NCBI GenBank assembly: GCA_022826245.1
Contig: JAJDVG010000054.1
Span: forward strand, 1 to 49,676
Length of the DNA stretch: 49,676 nucleotides
Reading direction: 5' to 3'
Source of the DNA: Gammaproteobacteria bacterium
GTDB taxonomy: Bacteria > Pseudomonadota > Gammaproteobacteria > Steroidobacterales > Rariloculaceae
Shown here: piece after piece, positions 11,246 to 20,111 of the stretch
Layout of the letters: every line of letters begins with the position of its first letter
Numbering within the stretch: position 1 is the stretch's first letter
Made by a program: the position numbers and the translations under genes
Notes under the pieces: model-generated
What the model was told of the DNA's origin: nothing
The model's input: the letters and a program-made list of their open reading frames with translations, nothing else
Database searches by the model: none

Positions 11246-13594
11246 GTGCGTTTCACAACCGTAGGCGAGGCTGGCGAAGTGTTGCGATGCCGCAATAGGG
11301 TGAACCCGGCTGTCCGGCGCAGTCTTGCAGCCCGCATCTGGCTCGGGTCCGCTTGCGCAATCTGCTTCGCTCAGCCGGCGGACAAGGCCGTCGCGCAAGA
11401 GTCGTCCGAGGACGCAGACGCCGACAAGACCATAGAGGTGCCTCGGGAACAGGGCGCTCCCGTGATCGATGGCGTCATCGACGAATCGTTGTGGTCGCGC
11501 GCCGTGCTGATCGACGATCTGCACCAGATCAACCCCTTAGAGTTCTCCGAACCGTCGCAGGCCTCCGAGATCCGTCTTTTCTACGACGACGAGGCGCTAT
11601 ACGTTGCCGCCCGGCTGTTTGACAGCGAGCCTGACCGCATCACGGCGCAGGTGCTGCGCCAGGGCGAAGGCACCTTCAACGACGATCAGTTCGCGATCAT
11701 CATCGATCCGTATCTCGACCGCCGCAGCGGCTACCGGTTCCAGGTGAACCCGAACGGCGTGCGCTGGGACGCGCTCTACCAGAACACCGTGAACCTCGAG
11801 GCCAACTGGGAGGGCATCTGGCAAGCGGCGGCGACGCGCGACGAACGGGGCTGGAACGCGGAGATGGCGATCCCGTTCAAGACGCTGTCGTTCAATCCGA
11901 ACACGACCGAATGGGGAATCAACTTCGAACGCGCGATCCAGCGCAACGCCGAGACCGTCGGCTGGGTGTCGAGAAACCGCGAACTGAATCCCGGCGTCGC
12001 CGGCACCGCCACGGGGCTTTCGGGCCTCGAGCAGGGACGGGGGCTCGACATCGTGCCGTCCGTCACCGCGCGCGGGGAACGGCACTTCATTGGCGCGGCC
12101 GGCAGCGACACGAATTTCGAGCCTTCGCTCGACATCTTCTACAAGTTCACGCCGTCGCTGAACGGCGCCTTCACGCTCAATACCGACTTCTCGGCGACAG
12201 AGGTCGACGACCGGCAGGTCAACCTCACGCGCTTCAACCTGTTCTTCCCGGAGAAACGGGATTTCTTCCTGCAGGATGCCGATATCTTCGAGTTCGGCCG
12301 GATCGGGACGGGCGGTTTCAGCCGGCCCGGAAGCGGGCAGGGGTCCCGGGAAGCGGGCAATCCGGCGATCCCCCGTGCGGCCTCACAGAACGGCCGCCCG
12401 TTCTTCTCGCGCCGGATCGGTCTCAGCCGCAGCGGCCAGCCCGTGGATATCGAGTACGGCGGCAAGCTCAGCGGCCGGGCCGGACGCTGGAATCTCGGTG
12501 CACTCGCGATCCGTCAGGACGAGTTCGAGGGCGTCGGGGCGACCGATATCTTCGTCGGCCGCGTGACCGCCAACGTGCTCGACGAATCGGCCCTGGGCGT
12601 GATCGTCACTGACGGCGACCCGCAATCCAATCTCGACAGCACGCTCGTCGGCGCGGATTTCCGCTACCGCAACTCGCGCCTGCCCGGCGGAATGTTGATC
12701 GAGAGCCAGTTGTGGTACCAGCAGACCGATACCGAAGGCGTCACCGGGGATGATCGGGCGTTCGGTTACGGTATCAGCATACCCAATGCCGTAGGCTTGC
12801 GCGGCACCCTGAGCAGCCGGCAGATCGAGGACAACTTCGATCCGGCCGTCGGTTTCGTGAACCGTACCGGCATACGCGACTACGCGCTCGACTTCGGCTA
12901 TCGCACGCTGCTCAACGGGCGGGTGTTCAGGTCCTGGTATGCCGGTTACGACGGCTACCGCGTGGAGCGCCTCGATACCGGCAGGGTCGAGTCCAATGTC
13001 GATGGGATTCGGTTAAGCGTCAACAACAACACCGGAGACGCCTCGTTTACGCGCCTGATCACGACCCGCGAGGTGCTGCTCGAGGACTTCACGATCCACG
13101 TCGCTCCCGACGGTTCCGGGCGCGTCGTGATTCCGGCCGGCGACTACACGTTCAACGAGGTGCTTGTCGGCGTGCAGACCGGCAACCAGAGACGATTCGC
13201 CGGGCGGGCCAACATGCGCCGCGGCGACTTCTACAATGGCGAACGCACCACCGCCGGGGTCAATCTCGCGTGGCGGCCGTCGGAGCACTTCATGTTCGAA
13301 GCGGGCTACACGATCAACGAGATCGAACTCCCCGGGGGCGAGTTCACCGTGCGCCTTTCGCAGCTCAGGGCCGGCGTCGTGTTCTCGTCGACTCTGTCGT
13401 GGGTGAACCTCGTGCAATACGACAACGTCACCGAAACCGTCGGGTTCAACAGCCGGCTGCACTGGATACCGGAGGCCGGTCGGGAGGGTTTCATCGTGCT
13501 CAATCACAACCTCACCGACTTCGATCGTAACGACTCGTTCAATTCGACGAGCGCCGACGTGTCGCTCAAGTTCAATCACACCTGGCGATTCTAG
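11246..13594 (+). CDS. DUF5916 protein with CBM9-like domain, outer membrane
   Basis: The protein is 782 residues from the GTG at 11246; the GTG at 11300 would give a cleaner signal peptide, so the start is uncertain. After the signal, a carbohydrate-binding family 9-like domain (about residues 65-245) contains the family landmarks APVIDGVIDESLW, LYVAARLFDSEP and DEFAIIIDP-like DDQFAIIIDP. A DUF5916 region with many amphipathic strands follows, and the chain ends in Phe (NHTWRF), a usual outer-membrane barrel ending. DTNFEPSLDIFYKFTPSLNG and FPEKRDFFLQD are typical of this family. It probably acts at the outer membrane; no substrate is known. It is divergent from the beta-helix gene. Confidence 0.82.
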   Translation: MRFTTVGEAGEVLRCRNRVNPAVRRSLAARIWLGSACAICFAQPADKAVAQESSEDADADKTIEVPREQGAPVIDGVIDESLWSRAVLIDDLHQINPLEFSEPSQASEIRLFYDDEALYVAARLFDSEPDRITAQVLRQGEGTFNDDQFAIIIDPYLDRRSGYRFQVNPNGVRWDALYQNTVNLEANWEGIWQAAATRDERGWNAEMAIPFKTLSFNPNTTEWGINFERAIQRNAETVGWVSRNRELNPGVAGTATGLSGLEQGRGLDIVPSVTARGERHFIGAAGSDTNFEPSLDIFYKFTPSLNGAFTLNTDFSATEVDDRQVNLTRFNLFFPEKRDFFLQDADIFEFGRIGTGGFSRPGSGQGSREAGNPAIPRAASQNGRPFFSRRIGLSRSGQPVDIEYGGKLSGRAGRWNLGALAIRQDEFEGVGATDIFVGRVTANVLDESALGVIVTDGDPQSNLDSTLVGADFRYRNSRLPGGMLIESQLWYQQTDTEGVTGDDRAFGYGISIPNAVGLRGTLSSRQIEDNFDPAVGFVNRTGIRDYALDFGYRTLLNGRVFRSWYAGYDGYRVERLDTGRVESNVDGIRLSVNNNTGDASFTRLITTREVLLEDFTIHVAPDGSGRVVIPAGDYTFNEVLVGVQTGNQRRFAGRANMRRGDFYNGERTTAGVNLAWRPSEHFMFEAGYTINEIELPGGEFTVRLSQLRAGVVFSSTLSWVNLVQYDNVTETVGFNSRLHWIPEAGREGFIVLNHNLTDFDRNDSFNSTSADVSLKFNHTWRF

Positions 13595-13665
13595 CAGCCC
13601 GTGGCAGAACTCCGCGTCGCGCCGAGCCGGCGAGACGTTTCGCCCAACGCAGCGGGGCTATTGCC

Positions 13666-13684
13666 GCAGGCTGCCAGAGCCTGC
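13666..13684. terminator. Hairpin between convergent genes
   Basis: A 7-bp stem (GCAGGCT with AGCCTGC) and a 5-nt loop lie just before the end of the convergent hydrolase gene, 72 bp past the DUF5916 stop. No U-run follows; it is a weak terminator candidate. Confidence 0.3.
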
Positions 13685-13688
13685 GCCG

Positions 13689-15149
13689 TCATTGCCGATC
13701 GGATTGATCGCTTGCGTTGCCGAGAAAATCCCTCGCGGCCGGAACCCAGGTGCGGTTGTACCGGGTGACCCCGCTGAATTCGTAGAAATCTGACGGCCTG
13801 TCGGGATCGAGTGATGCGGCGAGCTCGTTGAGCGCGTCCGGATCGGTTTCCGGCCAGACGCCGGTATCCAGCCGCTGCATCATGATCTCGATCGCTGTCA
13901 GGATTTCGGCCGGTGTGAAGGTGCAGTGCCCGGACCGTCTGACGAACAGGCTGCGAAAGAGCTCACCGTAGCCGTTTTCGCGCACCAGGTCCGCGTACCC
14001 CTGCACCAGACTCGGATAGACCAGGATGTCGCCGTTGTTGTTGATGCGAAGCAGCGGAACCTTGGGTTCGCCGACATGCGTTCGCCCCGGTGAACTCCAC
14101 CACTTGACCGCGGCGGCGTCCGCGGCGATGCGCGGAAACGCGTTGACCGTTTCGAGATCCGTTCCAAGATCGAGACCGGCGTCGTCATACAGGGCCTCGA
14201 CCGCCGTCTTGTGGGACTCGTCGCCGTTCGCGTAGAACTCCCTGTAGTCGATGCCCGTGTTCCAGCGTAACTGGCCGGGCGCGGCGTGCTCGAGCATGGA
14301 ATGGCCGAACGTCGTCGGTGACGGGAGCACCGCGAGGACACCGTGATACATGGCCTCCTGAAGCGCCGCCGCATCGTTCGGATCCGGCTCGGGCACCGCG
14401 GCTTCCCCAACGCCTCCCCAGGCCGGCCACTGCCCGATCGTCACGGCAAGCGCGATCCGTGCCCGGCCTTCGGGCGTTCGCTGCGCGTTGTCGATCGCTT
14501 CCAGCCAGGCTGCTCCGATCTCCCCGATCTCGGGACCCTCAAGAGGGAGATCGACGATCGGCAGCTCGGGCGCGATGAGCGCCTTGAGCACGAAGAAGCC
14601 GTCCAGGTGGGAGTTCGTGAACCAGGGGCTGGTCGGGGAATCGGCCGAGATGGCGCCGTCGATCCGGTCGGGGTGAATCTCGGCCATGCCCGTCGCTACG
14701 TTCCCGCCGCCGGAACAACCGTACTGGACCGTGCGCGCGGGCTTCCCGAACCGGGTCTCGAAGACATCGAGCACCGCGACCAGATCGTGAATCTCGTGGG
14801 CGGGATCGTAATTCCTGAGGCGATCGTCGCGCCGCAGCGTTCCGGACAGGGCGAACCCCTGTTCGAGCAGATGCAGGTAGGTGGGCGAGTCGGCCGCCCT
14901 GCGATAGTCCAGATCGCTGATGAGCGTTCCGTTCCAGTTGTCGGGAACGCGGATCAGATAGGCCGTTTCCCTGACCGGGAGCGTATCGCGTACTTCCGTG
15001 TAATCCTGCTGGGCAACGGCGGTACCCGGGAGTCCGGCAAACGCGGCAATGGCGAGGCCCGTTGCCGAGAGCCGCCGGATGCCGCTCGCCTTGAGCGGAC
15101 CCGCAACGCCTGCCCGGGCGCAGGTCGTTCGACGTGGATAGCTGTCCAT
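13689..15149 (-). CDS. Exported alpha/beta hydrolase
   Basis: The 486-residue product has a signal peptide (about residues 20-47, TAVAQ). The nucleophile elbow is YGCSGGG with Ser146, followed by a likely acid Asp in NNNGDILVYPS and a His in RRSGHCTF near the C-terminus. The GCSGGG elbow and large lid region recall tannase and feruloyl-esterase-like hydrolases, but I cannot assign it to them firmly. If it were an aromatic-ester hydrolase it would fit the ring-cleavage genes downstream. The ATG at 15149 has GGAGAG 3 bp upstream. Confidence 0.75.
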   Translation of the reverse strand: MDSYPRRTTCARAGVAGPLKASGIRRLSATGLAIAAFAGLPGTAVAQQDYTEVRDTLPVRETAYLIRVPDNWNGTLISDLDYRRAADSPTYLHLLEQGFALSGTLRRDDRLRNYDPAHEIHDLVAVLDVFETRFGKPARTVQYGCSGGGNVATGMAEIHPDRIDGAISADSPTSPWFTNSHLDGFFVLKALIAPELPIVDLPLEGPEIGEIGAAWLEAIDNAQRTPEGRARIALAVTIGQWPAWGGVGEAAVPEPDPNDAAALQEAMYHGVLAVLPSPTTFGHSMLEHAAPGQLRWNTGIDYREFYANGDESHKTAVEALYDDAGLDLGTDLETVNAFPRIAADAAAVKWWSSPGRTHVGEPKVPLLRINNNGDILVYPSLVQGYADLVRENGYGELFRSLFVRRSGHCTFTPAEILTAIEIMMQRLDTGVWPETDPDALNELAASLDPDRPSDFYEFSGVTRYNRTWVPAARDFLGNASDQSDRQ

Positions 15150-15243
15150 TTTCTCTCCGGTCAGCCAACTGGCGTCGGGCCATGATGGGTGGCCGCCCGA
15201 TGGCGGTCAAGGCAGCCGCGGCCCGCAGTCCAGGGCACTGACG

Positions 15244-16200
15244 TCAGCCGTCCTCGATCGTCTCGCCGGTCTGCACGCCCTTGTAGAGCAGCGATTCCTC
15301 CATGCCCGCCGCGAGGCACCATTCCGCGAAGGTTTCCGGCGTCTGTTCGAATTCGCCCGCGACCCAGTCGTCGTCGACGACATCCGAGTCGAAATCGTAT
15401 TCCGCGCCGCCGCCGCAAGGGTTCAGGAAGTACCAGAAGTAACAGGATGAAATGGGGTGGCGGCCCGGGCCGAGCATCGTCTTCCAGCCCTTGCGCGTCA
15501 TGTTGAGCCCGCCGCCGAAGAGCTCGTGGATATTCGCGACCTCGAACGCGAGGTGGTGAAAGCCGAACCTGTCGCCCGTGCCGCCGGGGTTGAGCAGGAA
15601 CAGGTTGTGGTGGTTGTTCGAAGCTCCGCCGCGCAGGAAATAGCCGCGCCCCGGATAGGCATCGCTGATGCGAAACCCGAGCCGGCCGACATAGAAATCG
15701 ACCTCGACGCCGGTGTCGGGGATCATGTAGACGACGTGGGTCATCTCCATCGGGCGCGCCGAGTCATACCGTTCGCCGCGGGCATTGAGTCGTCCGATGC
15801 GGCCGGGCATGTTGAACTCAGGGTCGGGCGCGGTCACGGTGCGGCAGCGCGACACTCGAAAGGCGATCGGGATGCCGAGCGGATCGAGGCAGTGCAGCGT
15901 ACCGTCGCCGTCGATCCCGACATCCCTGTCCCTGGCAAGCTCGGCGGCAATCGCGTCGAGATCGTCCTGCGTCTCGACGCCGAAGGTCGTTTCGCGCACG
16001 CCCGGGCGCGCCTCAAAGGCGGGCGGCAACGCCGGGTCGTCGGCCAGCCTGACTTCGACCGTGGATGCATCGAGCGCGCTGAACAGCAGATGCCGTTCGC
16101 CATCGTCTTCGAGCGCGAGGCCGAAGTCCGTCCAGAAGCGTTTCGCCAACGCAAGGTCGGCAACTCCATAAGTGACTGAATCGACTGTAGTAATTTTCAT
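15244..16200 (-). CDS. Two-domain VOC protein, type I extradiol dioxygenase-like
   Basis: The 318-residue protein contains two vicinal-oxygen-chelate modules (about residues 3-120 and 150-275). The second module keeps a complete 2-His-1-carboxylate set: His155 in EMTHVVY, one of the two His in GFHHLAFEV (215/216) and Glu267 in GGAEYDF. It is therefore likely a functional Fe(II) ring-cleaving dioxygenase of the catechol 2,3-dioxygenase superfamily acting on a catecholic compound; the substrate is unknown. The ATG at 16200 is the start of the VOC fold. It is divergent from the MetE-like gene with 89 bp between them. Confidence 0.82.
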   Translation of the reverse strand: MKITTVDSVTYGVADLALAKRFWTDFGLALEDDGERHLLFSALDASTVEVRLADDPALPPAFEARPGVRETTFGVETQDDLDAIAAELARDRDVGIDGDGTLHCLDPLGIPIAFRVSRCRTVTAPDPEFNMPGRIGRLNARGERYDSARPMEMTHVVYMIPDTGVEVDFYVGRLGFRISDAYPGRGYFLRGGASNNHHNLFLLNPGGTGDRFGFHHLAFEVANIHELFGGGLNMTRKGWKTMLGPGRHPISSCYFWYFLNPCGGGAEYDFDSDVVDDDWVAGEFEQTPETFAEWCLAAGMEESLLYKGVQTGETIEDG

Positions 16201-16252
16201 TTCCCGAATCCTGGGCGCGGGTAGGGCGCTCTGAAGCCCGCGCCGCATCGAA

Positions 16253-16258
16253 TATACT
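16253..16258 (+). promoter_or_regulatory. Candidate -10 box upstream of the MetE-like gene
   Basis: TATACT lies 31 bp before the ATG at 16290 in the short divergent region. No good -35 hexamer is visible at the expected distance, so an activator may be needed or the site is spurious. Confidence 0.3.
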
Positions 16259-16289
16259 TGCCCGCAGTCCGATCTTGAAGCAGCAATCC

Positions 16290-17378
16290 ATGCGACCACC
16301 GTTTCGCGCCGACCACGTCGGGAGTCTCGTGCGCCCGCCCCAACTCGCGGAGGCGCGAGCGCAACACGCCGACGGCGAACTGCCGGCCGAGCATCTGGCC
16401 CGGGTCGAGCGAAAGGCCATCGCCGGGATCGTGCGGCGGCAGGAATCGATCGGTCTTGAGGCGATCACCGAAGGCGAATTCGGCCGCGACTGGTGGCACA
16501 TCGATTTCCTGACCGAACTGGACGGCGTGACGACCCGGTCCAATTACGGGCCGCAGTTCACGGGAGGCGCCGGCGATCAGCCGCCGGTAGCTACCGTGAC
16601 CGGCAAGGTGGCCTGCACGCGGCCGATCATGGTGGAGCAGTTCAAATACCTCAAGTCCGTCGTCAAGGCCACGCCGAAGTTCACGATCCCCTCGCCGTCG
16701 ATGCTGCACATTCGGGGAGGTCGCAACGCGATCTCCGCCGACGCTTACCCGAATCTCGAGGAGTTCTGGGCGGACGTCGTGACGGCCTACCGCGCCGCCA
16801 TCGGGTACTTCGCCGCGGCGGGTTGCAGCTACCTTCAGCTCGACGATGTCGCGTTCAGCTACCTCTGCGACCCGGCGGTTCGCGAGAACTGCCGCAGGAA
16901 CGGCGACGATCCGGAACCTCTCGCACGACGCTATGCCGATACGATCAACGCGATCCTGGCCGACAGGCCCGCCGGCATGACCGTGACGATGCACACCTGC
17001 CGCGGGAACTTCCGCGGCGCCTGGGTGGCCGAGGGCGGCTACGAGGCGGTGGCCGAGGCGATGTTCTCGGTCGATGTCGACGGCTTCTTCCTGGAGTTCG
17101 ATTCGGCGCGTGCCGGAACGTTCGAGCCGCTCAGACTGTTGCCGGACGGCAAGAAGGCAGTGCTCGGTCTCGTGACGACGAAAGTCGGCAAGATGGAGGA
17201 CAAGGACGCGCTCAAGCGCCGCATCGACGACGCGGCCAGATACCTGCCGCTCGAGAACCTCTGCCTGTCGCCTCAGTGCGGTTTCTCCAGTACGCACCAC
17301 GGCGCGGCCGTGTCCGAGATCGGGCAGTGGCGCAAGCTCGAACTTGTGGTCGCTACGGCGCAGGAGGTCTGGGGCTAG
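16290..17378 (+). CDS. Core-MetE-like cobalamin-independent methyltransferase
   Basis: The 362-residue protein corresponds only to the C-terminal catalytic barrel of MetE (full MetE is about 750 residues). The zinc ligands are present: His235 and Cys237 (MHTCRGN), Glu269 (FFLEFDS) and Cys330 (SPQCGFSS). It begins FRADHVGSLVRP, the usual start of stand-alone UROD/MetE-like proteins. It probably moves a methyl group to a thiol; the donor is unknown. Because it lies between two ring-cleavage dioxygenase genes, a role in handling methyl groups from methoxylated aromatics is possible but speculative. A TTG at 16275 is an alternative start. Confidence 0.8.
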   Translation: MRPPFRADHVGSLVRPPQLAEARAQHADGELPAEHLARVERKAIAGIVRRQESIGLEAITEGEFGRDWWHIDFLTELDGVTTRSNYGPQFTGGAGDQPPVATVTGKVACTRPIMVEQFKYLKSVVKATPKFTIPSPSMLHIRGGRNAISADAYPNLEEFWADVVTAYRAAIGYFAAAGCSYLQLDDVAFSYLCDPAVRENCRRNGDDPEPLARRYADTINAILADRPAGMTVTMHTCRGNFRGAWVAEGGYEAVAEAMFSVDVDGFFLEFDSARAGTFEPLRLLPDGKKAVLGLVTTKVGKMEDKDALKRRIDDAARYLPLENLCLSPQCGFSSTHHGAAVSEIGQWRKLELVVATAQEVWG

Positions 17379-17500
17379 CGGCGCGCGCCTTCGGACTGCC
17401 GGACCATTCGCGCGAGCGTCGCCGGCGCGAACGACTGTCGGGCGATTCCCGGTCAACAAGGCGCTAGAATCAGCGATTACCCTTCCCACGGAGCTTCGCC

Positions 17501-18778
17501 TTGGCGATGATAGTCGGCGGCCTGGCCGCCTCGCATACCCCGTCGATCGCATTCGCGTTCGACAACAGAACGCCCGACGATCCGGTCTGGGCGCCGATAT
17601 TCGAGGGATTCGCGCCGGTGCGTGCCTGGCTCGAGGCGAAGGCCCCTGATGTGCTTTTCTTCGTCTACAACGACCACGTCACGTCCTTCTTCTTCGACCA
17701 CTATTCCAATTTCGCGCTTGGTGTCGGCGACACGTGGCCGGTCGCCGACGAAGGCGGGGGCCCGAGGCCGCTGCCGGCGATCGAGGGCCATGTGGGCCTC
17801 GCCGACCACATCGCGATGGGGCTCGTCGCCGACGAGTTCGACCTGTCGTTCTTCCAGTCGCGAGGGCTCGATCACGGCGTGTTCTCGCCGCTGTCGATGA
17901 TGTTGCCGCACGAGAACGGCTGGCCCGCGGCGCTCGTGCCGCTGCAGGTCGGGGTGCTGCAGTTCCCGATCCCGACGGCGCGGCGCTGCTTCGCGCTCGG
18001 CCGCTCCCTGCGGCGGGCGATCCTGAGCTTCCCCGAGGACATCAAGGTCGCCATCGTCGGCTCGGGCGGGCTCTCCCACCAGGTCAGCGGCGAACGCACG
18101 GGCTTCAACAACAGCGACTGGGACATGGAGTTTCTCGAGCTGCTCGAGAAGGATCCCGAAAGGCTCACGGAACTGTCGATCGCCGACTTCGCCGAGCGCG
18201 GCGGTGTCGAAGGGGCCGAAGTCATCATGTGGCTCGTCATGCGCGGCGCGCTCGCGCCGAAGGTGCGCAAGGTCCACCAGTCGTACTGCCTGCCGTCGAT
18301 GACGGCGACGGCGACCGTGGTGTACGAGGACGTCGGCGACAGCGACGCCGGCGAGAGCCCGGAGGAACACCTGGCGCGCTCCGAGCGTGAGTTCGGCGGC
18401 CTCGCGAGCATCGAGGGATCCTATCCCTTCACTTTCGATCGCAGCATCCGCGCCTACCGGCTCAACAAGTACCTGCACGGCATCATCCAGCCGGAACTGC
18501 GCGGACGTTTCCTGTACGACCGCGAAGGATCATATGACCGCGGCGGCCTGAGCGAGGAAGAGAAGGACATGCTGAGGCGGCTCGACTGGCGGGCGATGAT
18601 CCGCTACGGCGTGATCTTCTTCATTCTCGAGAAACTCGCCGCGGCGGTCGGCGTACCGAACCAGGAGATCTACGCCGCGATGCGCGAGGAGTCGCTCGAT
18701 GACTTCCAGAAGACGCGCAACACGCAGGTGCTTTACTCGGTTGCGGGAACGCACGAAGGCCGGGATCCCTCGGAATAG
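17501..18778 (+). CDS. Gallate dioxygenase-like LigB-LigA fusion
   Basis: This is a type II extradiol dioxygenase of 425 residues in which a LigB-like catalytic domain (about 1-280) is joined to a LigA-like domain (about 320-415), the architecture of gallate dioxygenases GalA and DesB. Iron ligands match LigB: His12 (ASHTPS), His59 (YNDHVTS) and Glu240 (EGAEVIMW). His193 (GGLSHQ) matches the catalytic base. It would open the ring of gallate or a related triol/diol acid. GGAG is 8 bp from TTG 17501 and 14 bp from ATG 17507, so TTG is preferred. A possible -10 box TAGAAT is at 17465-17470. Downstream gallate-pathway hydratase and aldolase genes are not in the window. Confidence 0.83.
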   Translation: MAMIVGGLAASHTPSIAFAFDNRTPDDPVWAPIFEGFAPVRAWLEAKAPDVLFFVYNDHVTSFFFDHYSNFALGVGDTWPVADEGGGPRPLPAIEGHVGLADHIAMGLVADEFDLSFFQSRGLDHGVFSPLSMMLPHENGWPAALVPLQVGVLQFPIPTARRCFALGRSLRRAILSFPEDIKVAIVGSGGLSHQVSGERTGFNNSDWDMEFLELLEKDPERLTELSIADFAERGGVEGAEVIMWLVMRGALAPKVRKVHQSYCLPSMTATATVVYEDVGDSDAGESPEEHLARSEREFGGLASIEGSYPFTFDRSIRAYRLNKYLHGIIQPELRGRFLYDREGSYDRGGLSEEEKDMLRRLDWRAMIRYGVIFFILEKLAAAVGVPNQEIYAAMREESLDDFQKTRNTQVLYSVAGTHEGRDPSE

Positions 18779-19138
18779 CGATTCGCGGTCGCGCTGGCGT
18801 CGAAACCTCACACAGGCGAAGGAGGGCGCCTCGCGGCACAGTGCAGCGACTCGGGAGTTGCGGTAACGCGGTAGCTCGGAAGGACGGCGGCGGGCCGCCG
18901 CCCGGATGCGTTTCGATGCGGCCGCTGCGTGGCGGCGCCTTCGAGATCGGCGCCGGTCGGCGGCGCGCGCGGCTTGTCGCGCGGTACTGGCCACATCCGG
19001 AGTTTTGCGATGTTGCCGGTCGCACGCGCTCGGCGTATTGGCGCCGCGTGGCGCTGGACCGTGCACCGCGCGGCGCACCGGATTGCAGGTATCATTCACG
19101 TCCCCCTGAAACGCGGACGCTGACAAGGAGCGCGACAG
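18779..19138. other. 360-bp gap before the bicupin gene
   Basis: No gene is supported here; open frames on both strands lack family features. It contains a GC-rich inverted repeat, GGCGGCGGGCCGCCGCC at 18886-18902, a possible mRNA-end hairpin of the dioxygenase transcript. A -10-like TATCAT is at 19090-19095 and the AAGGAG ribosome binding site of the next gene is at 19125-19130. Confidence 0.5.
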
Positions 19139-19999
19139 ATGGCGACCATCAACGACGTCTCGATCATCGATACCAACACCGCCGCGGCTGCGAAGGTCGA
19201 CTCGGGCCTGCGCCGGACCGTCTGCAGCCCGGATCTGTGCGACTCGACGAATCTGACCGTCTACCGGCGTACCGTCCTCGACGGCCGATCGTTCGACGTC
19301 GATGCTGGCGCGGACTATCACCTCATCTACGTCATGCGGGGATCGTCAACGGGCCGCGTGCAATACGCCGCGGCGGCGCATGCGGCCGAGGAGGGCGCCG
19401 GAGTGCTGCTCGTACCCGGCGACTCGGCCAGTTTCGAAGCCGAAGGCGCCGATCTGGAACTGCTGCACATGATCACCCCGCGGCCGCCGGCCGCGGTCGA
19501 GGACGGCCTGCCGGGCGGTCCGGGCTACTTCTTCAACCGGCAGACCCTGCGCGCCCTGAGCGACGCGAGCGGCGGCCGGGTGCGGCGGTTCTGCGCGGAA
19601 TCGAGCGTACGGCTGCTCGACGGCAGCCGGCTCACGCTGACCAACGCCATTCAGGCCGGAGAAATGCATTACAGGGAGGGCGGCGCATCGCCCTATCACC
19701 TGCATGACGGCACCGATGCCAACCCGGACGGGGCCGCTCACGTCTACATGACTTTCAAGGGCCGCGGGAAGGTCGATGTCGGCGAGACTTCGCAGGAAAT
19801 CGAACCCGGCACGCTCGTCTACTTCCCGCCCGGCGTGCCGCACCGGCTGAACGCCCACGGCGGGTCGCTCGACTACTTCGAGATCCAGGCCTGGCGCAGC
19901 TTCAGGACGAAGATCCTCAGTGACGAACCGCTCGGACTGAAGTGGTACTACGAGCGCCAGGCGCCCGACGCGCCGCTCGTGGAGTGGAACCAGAGCTGA
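19139..19999 (+). CDS. Bicupin protein
   Basis: The 286-residue cytoplasmic protein has two cupin barrels. The C-terminal one has metal-ligand candidates His187 and His189 (YHLHDG) and His235 (PPGVPHRLN). The N-terminal one (about 45-115) has DYHLIYVMRG and LLVPGDSASF but fewer ligands. Cupins of this layout include dioxygenases and isomerases of aromatic acids as well as regulators; the enzyme type cannot be decided. It has a strong ribosome binding site 8 bp before the ATG and lies downstream of the gallate dioxygenase-like gene. Confidence 0.75.
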   Translation: MATINDVSIIDTNTAAAAKVDSGLRRTVCSPDLCDSTNLTVYRRTVLDGRSFDVDAGADYHLIYVMRGSSTGRVQYAAAAHAAEEGAGVLLVPGDSASFEAEGADLELLHMITPRPPAAVEDGLPGGPGYFFNRQTLRALSDASGGRVRRFCAESSVRLLDGSRLTLTNAIQAGEMHYREGGASPYHLHDGTDANPDGAAHVYMTFKGRGKVDVGETSQEIEPGTLVYFPPGVPHRLNAHGGSLDYFEIQAWRSFRTKILSDEPLGLKWYYERQAPDAPLVEWNQS

Positions 20000-20006
20000 A
20001 CTCGCC

Positions 20007-20040
20007 CCCGCGCGCAAGCGACGCCCGGCGGCTGCGCGGG
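20007..20040. terminator. Weak hairpin between convergent genes
   Basis: CCCGCGC (20007-20013) pairs with GCGCGGG (20034-20040) across a 20-nt loop, just after the bicupin stop and before the convergent molybdoenzyme gene. There is no U-run. Confidence 0.25.
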
Positions 20041-20111
20041 TGAGCGGTAACCGCAGGAACTGAATTCGCGGCGACGCGTCGGACGCTGCCGCAGGCTCCT
20101 GGCCGCTGACG

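Noticed and set aside
18530..19321. Minus-strand open frame across the gap 18779-19138
   Set aside because: Its ends overlap two well-supported genes on the other strand and its sequence is low-information and arginine-rich.
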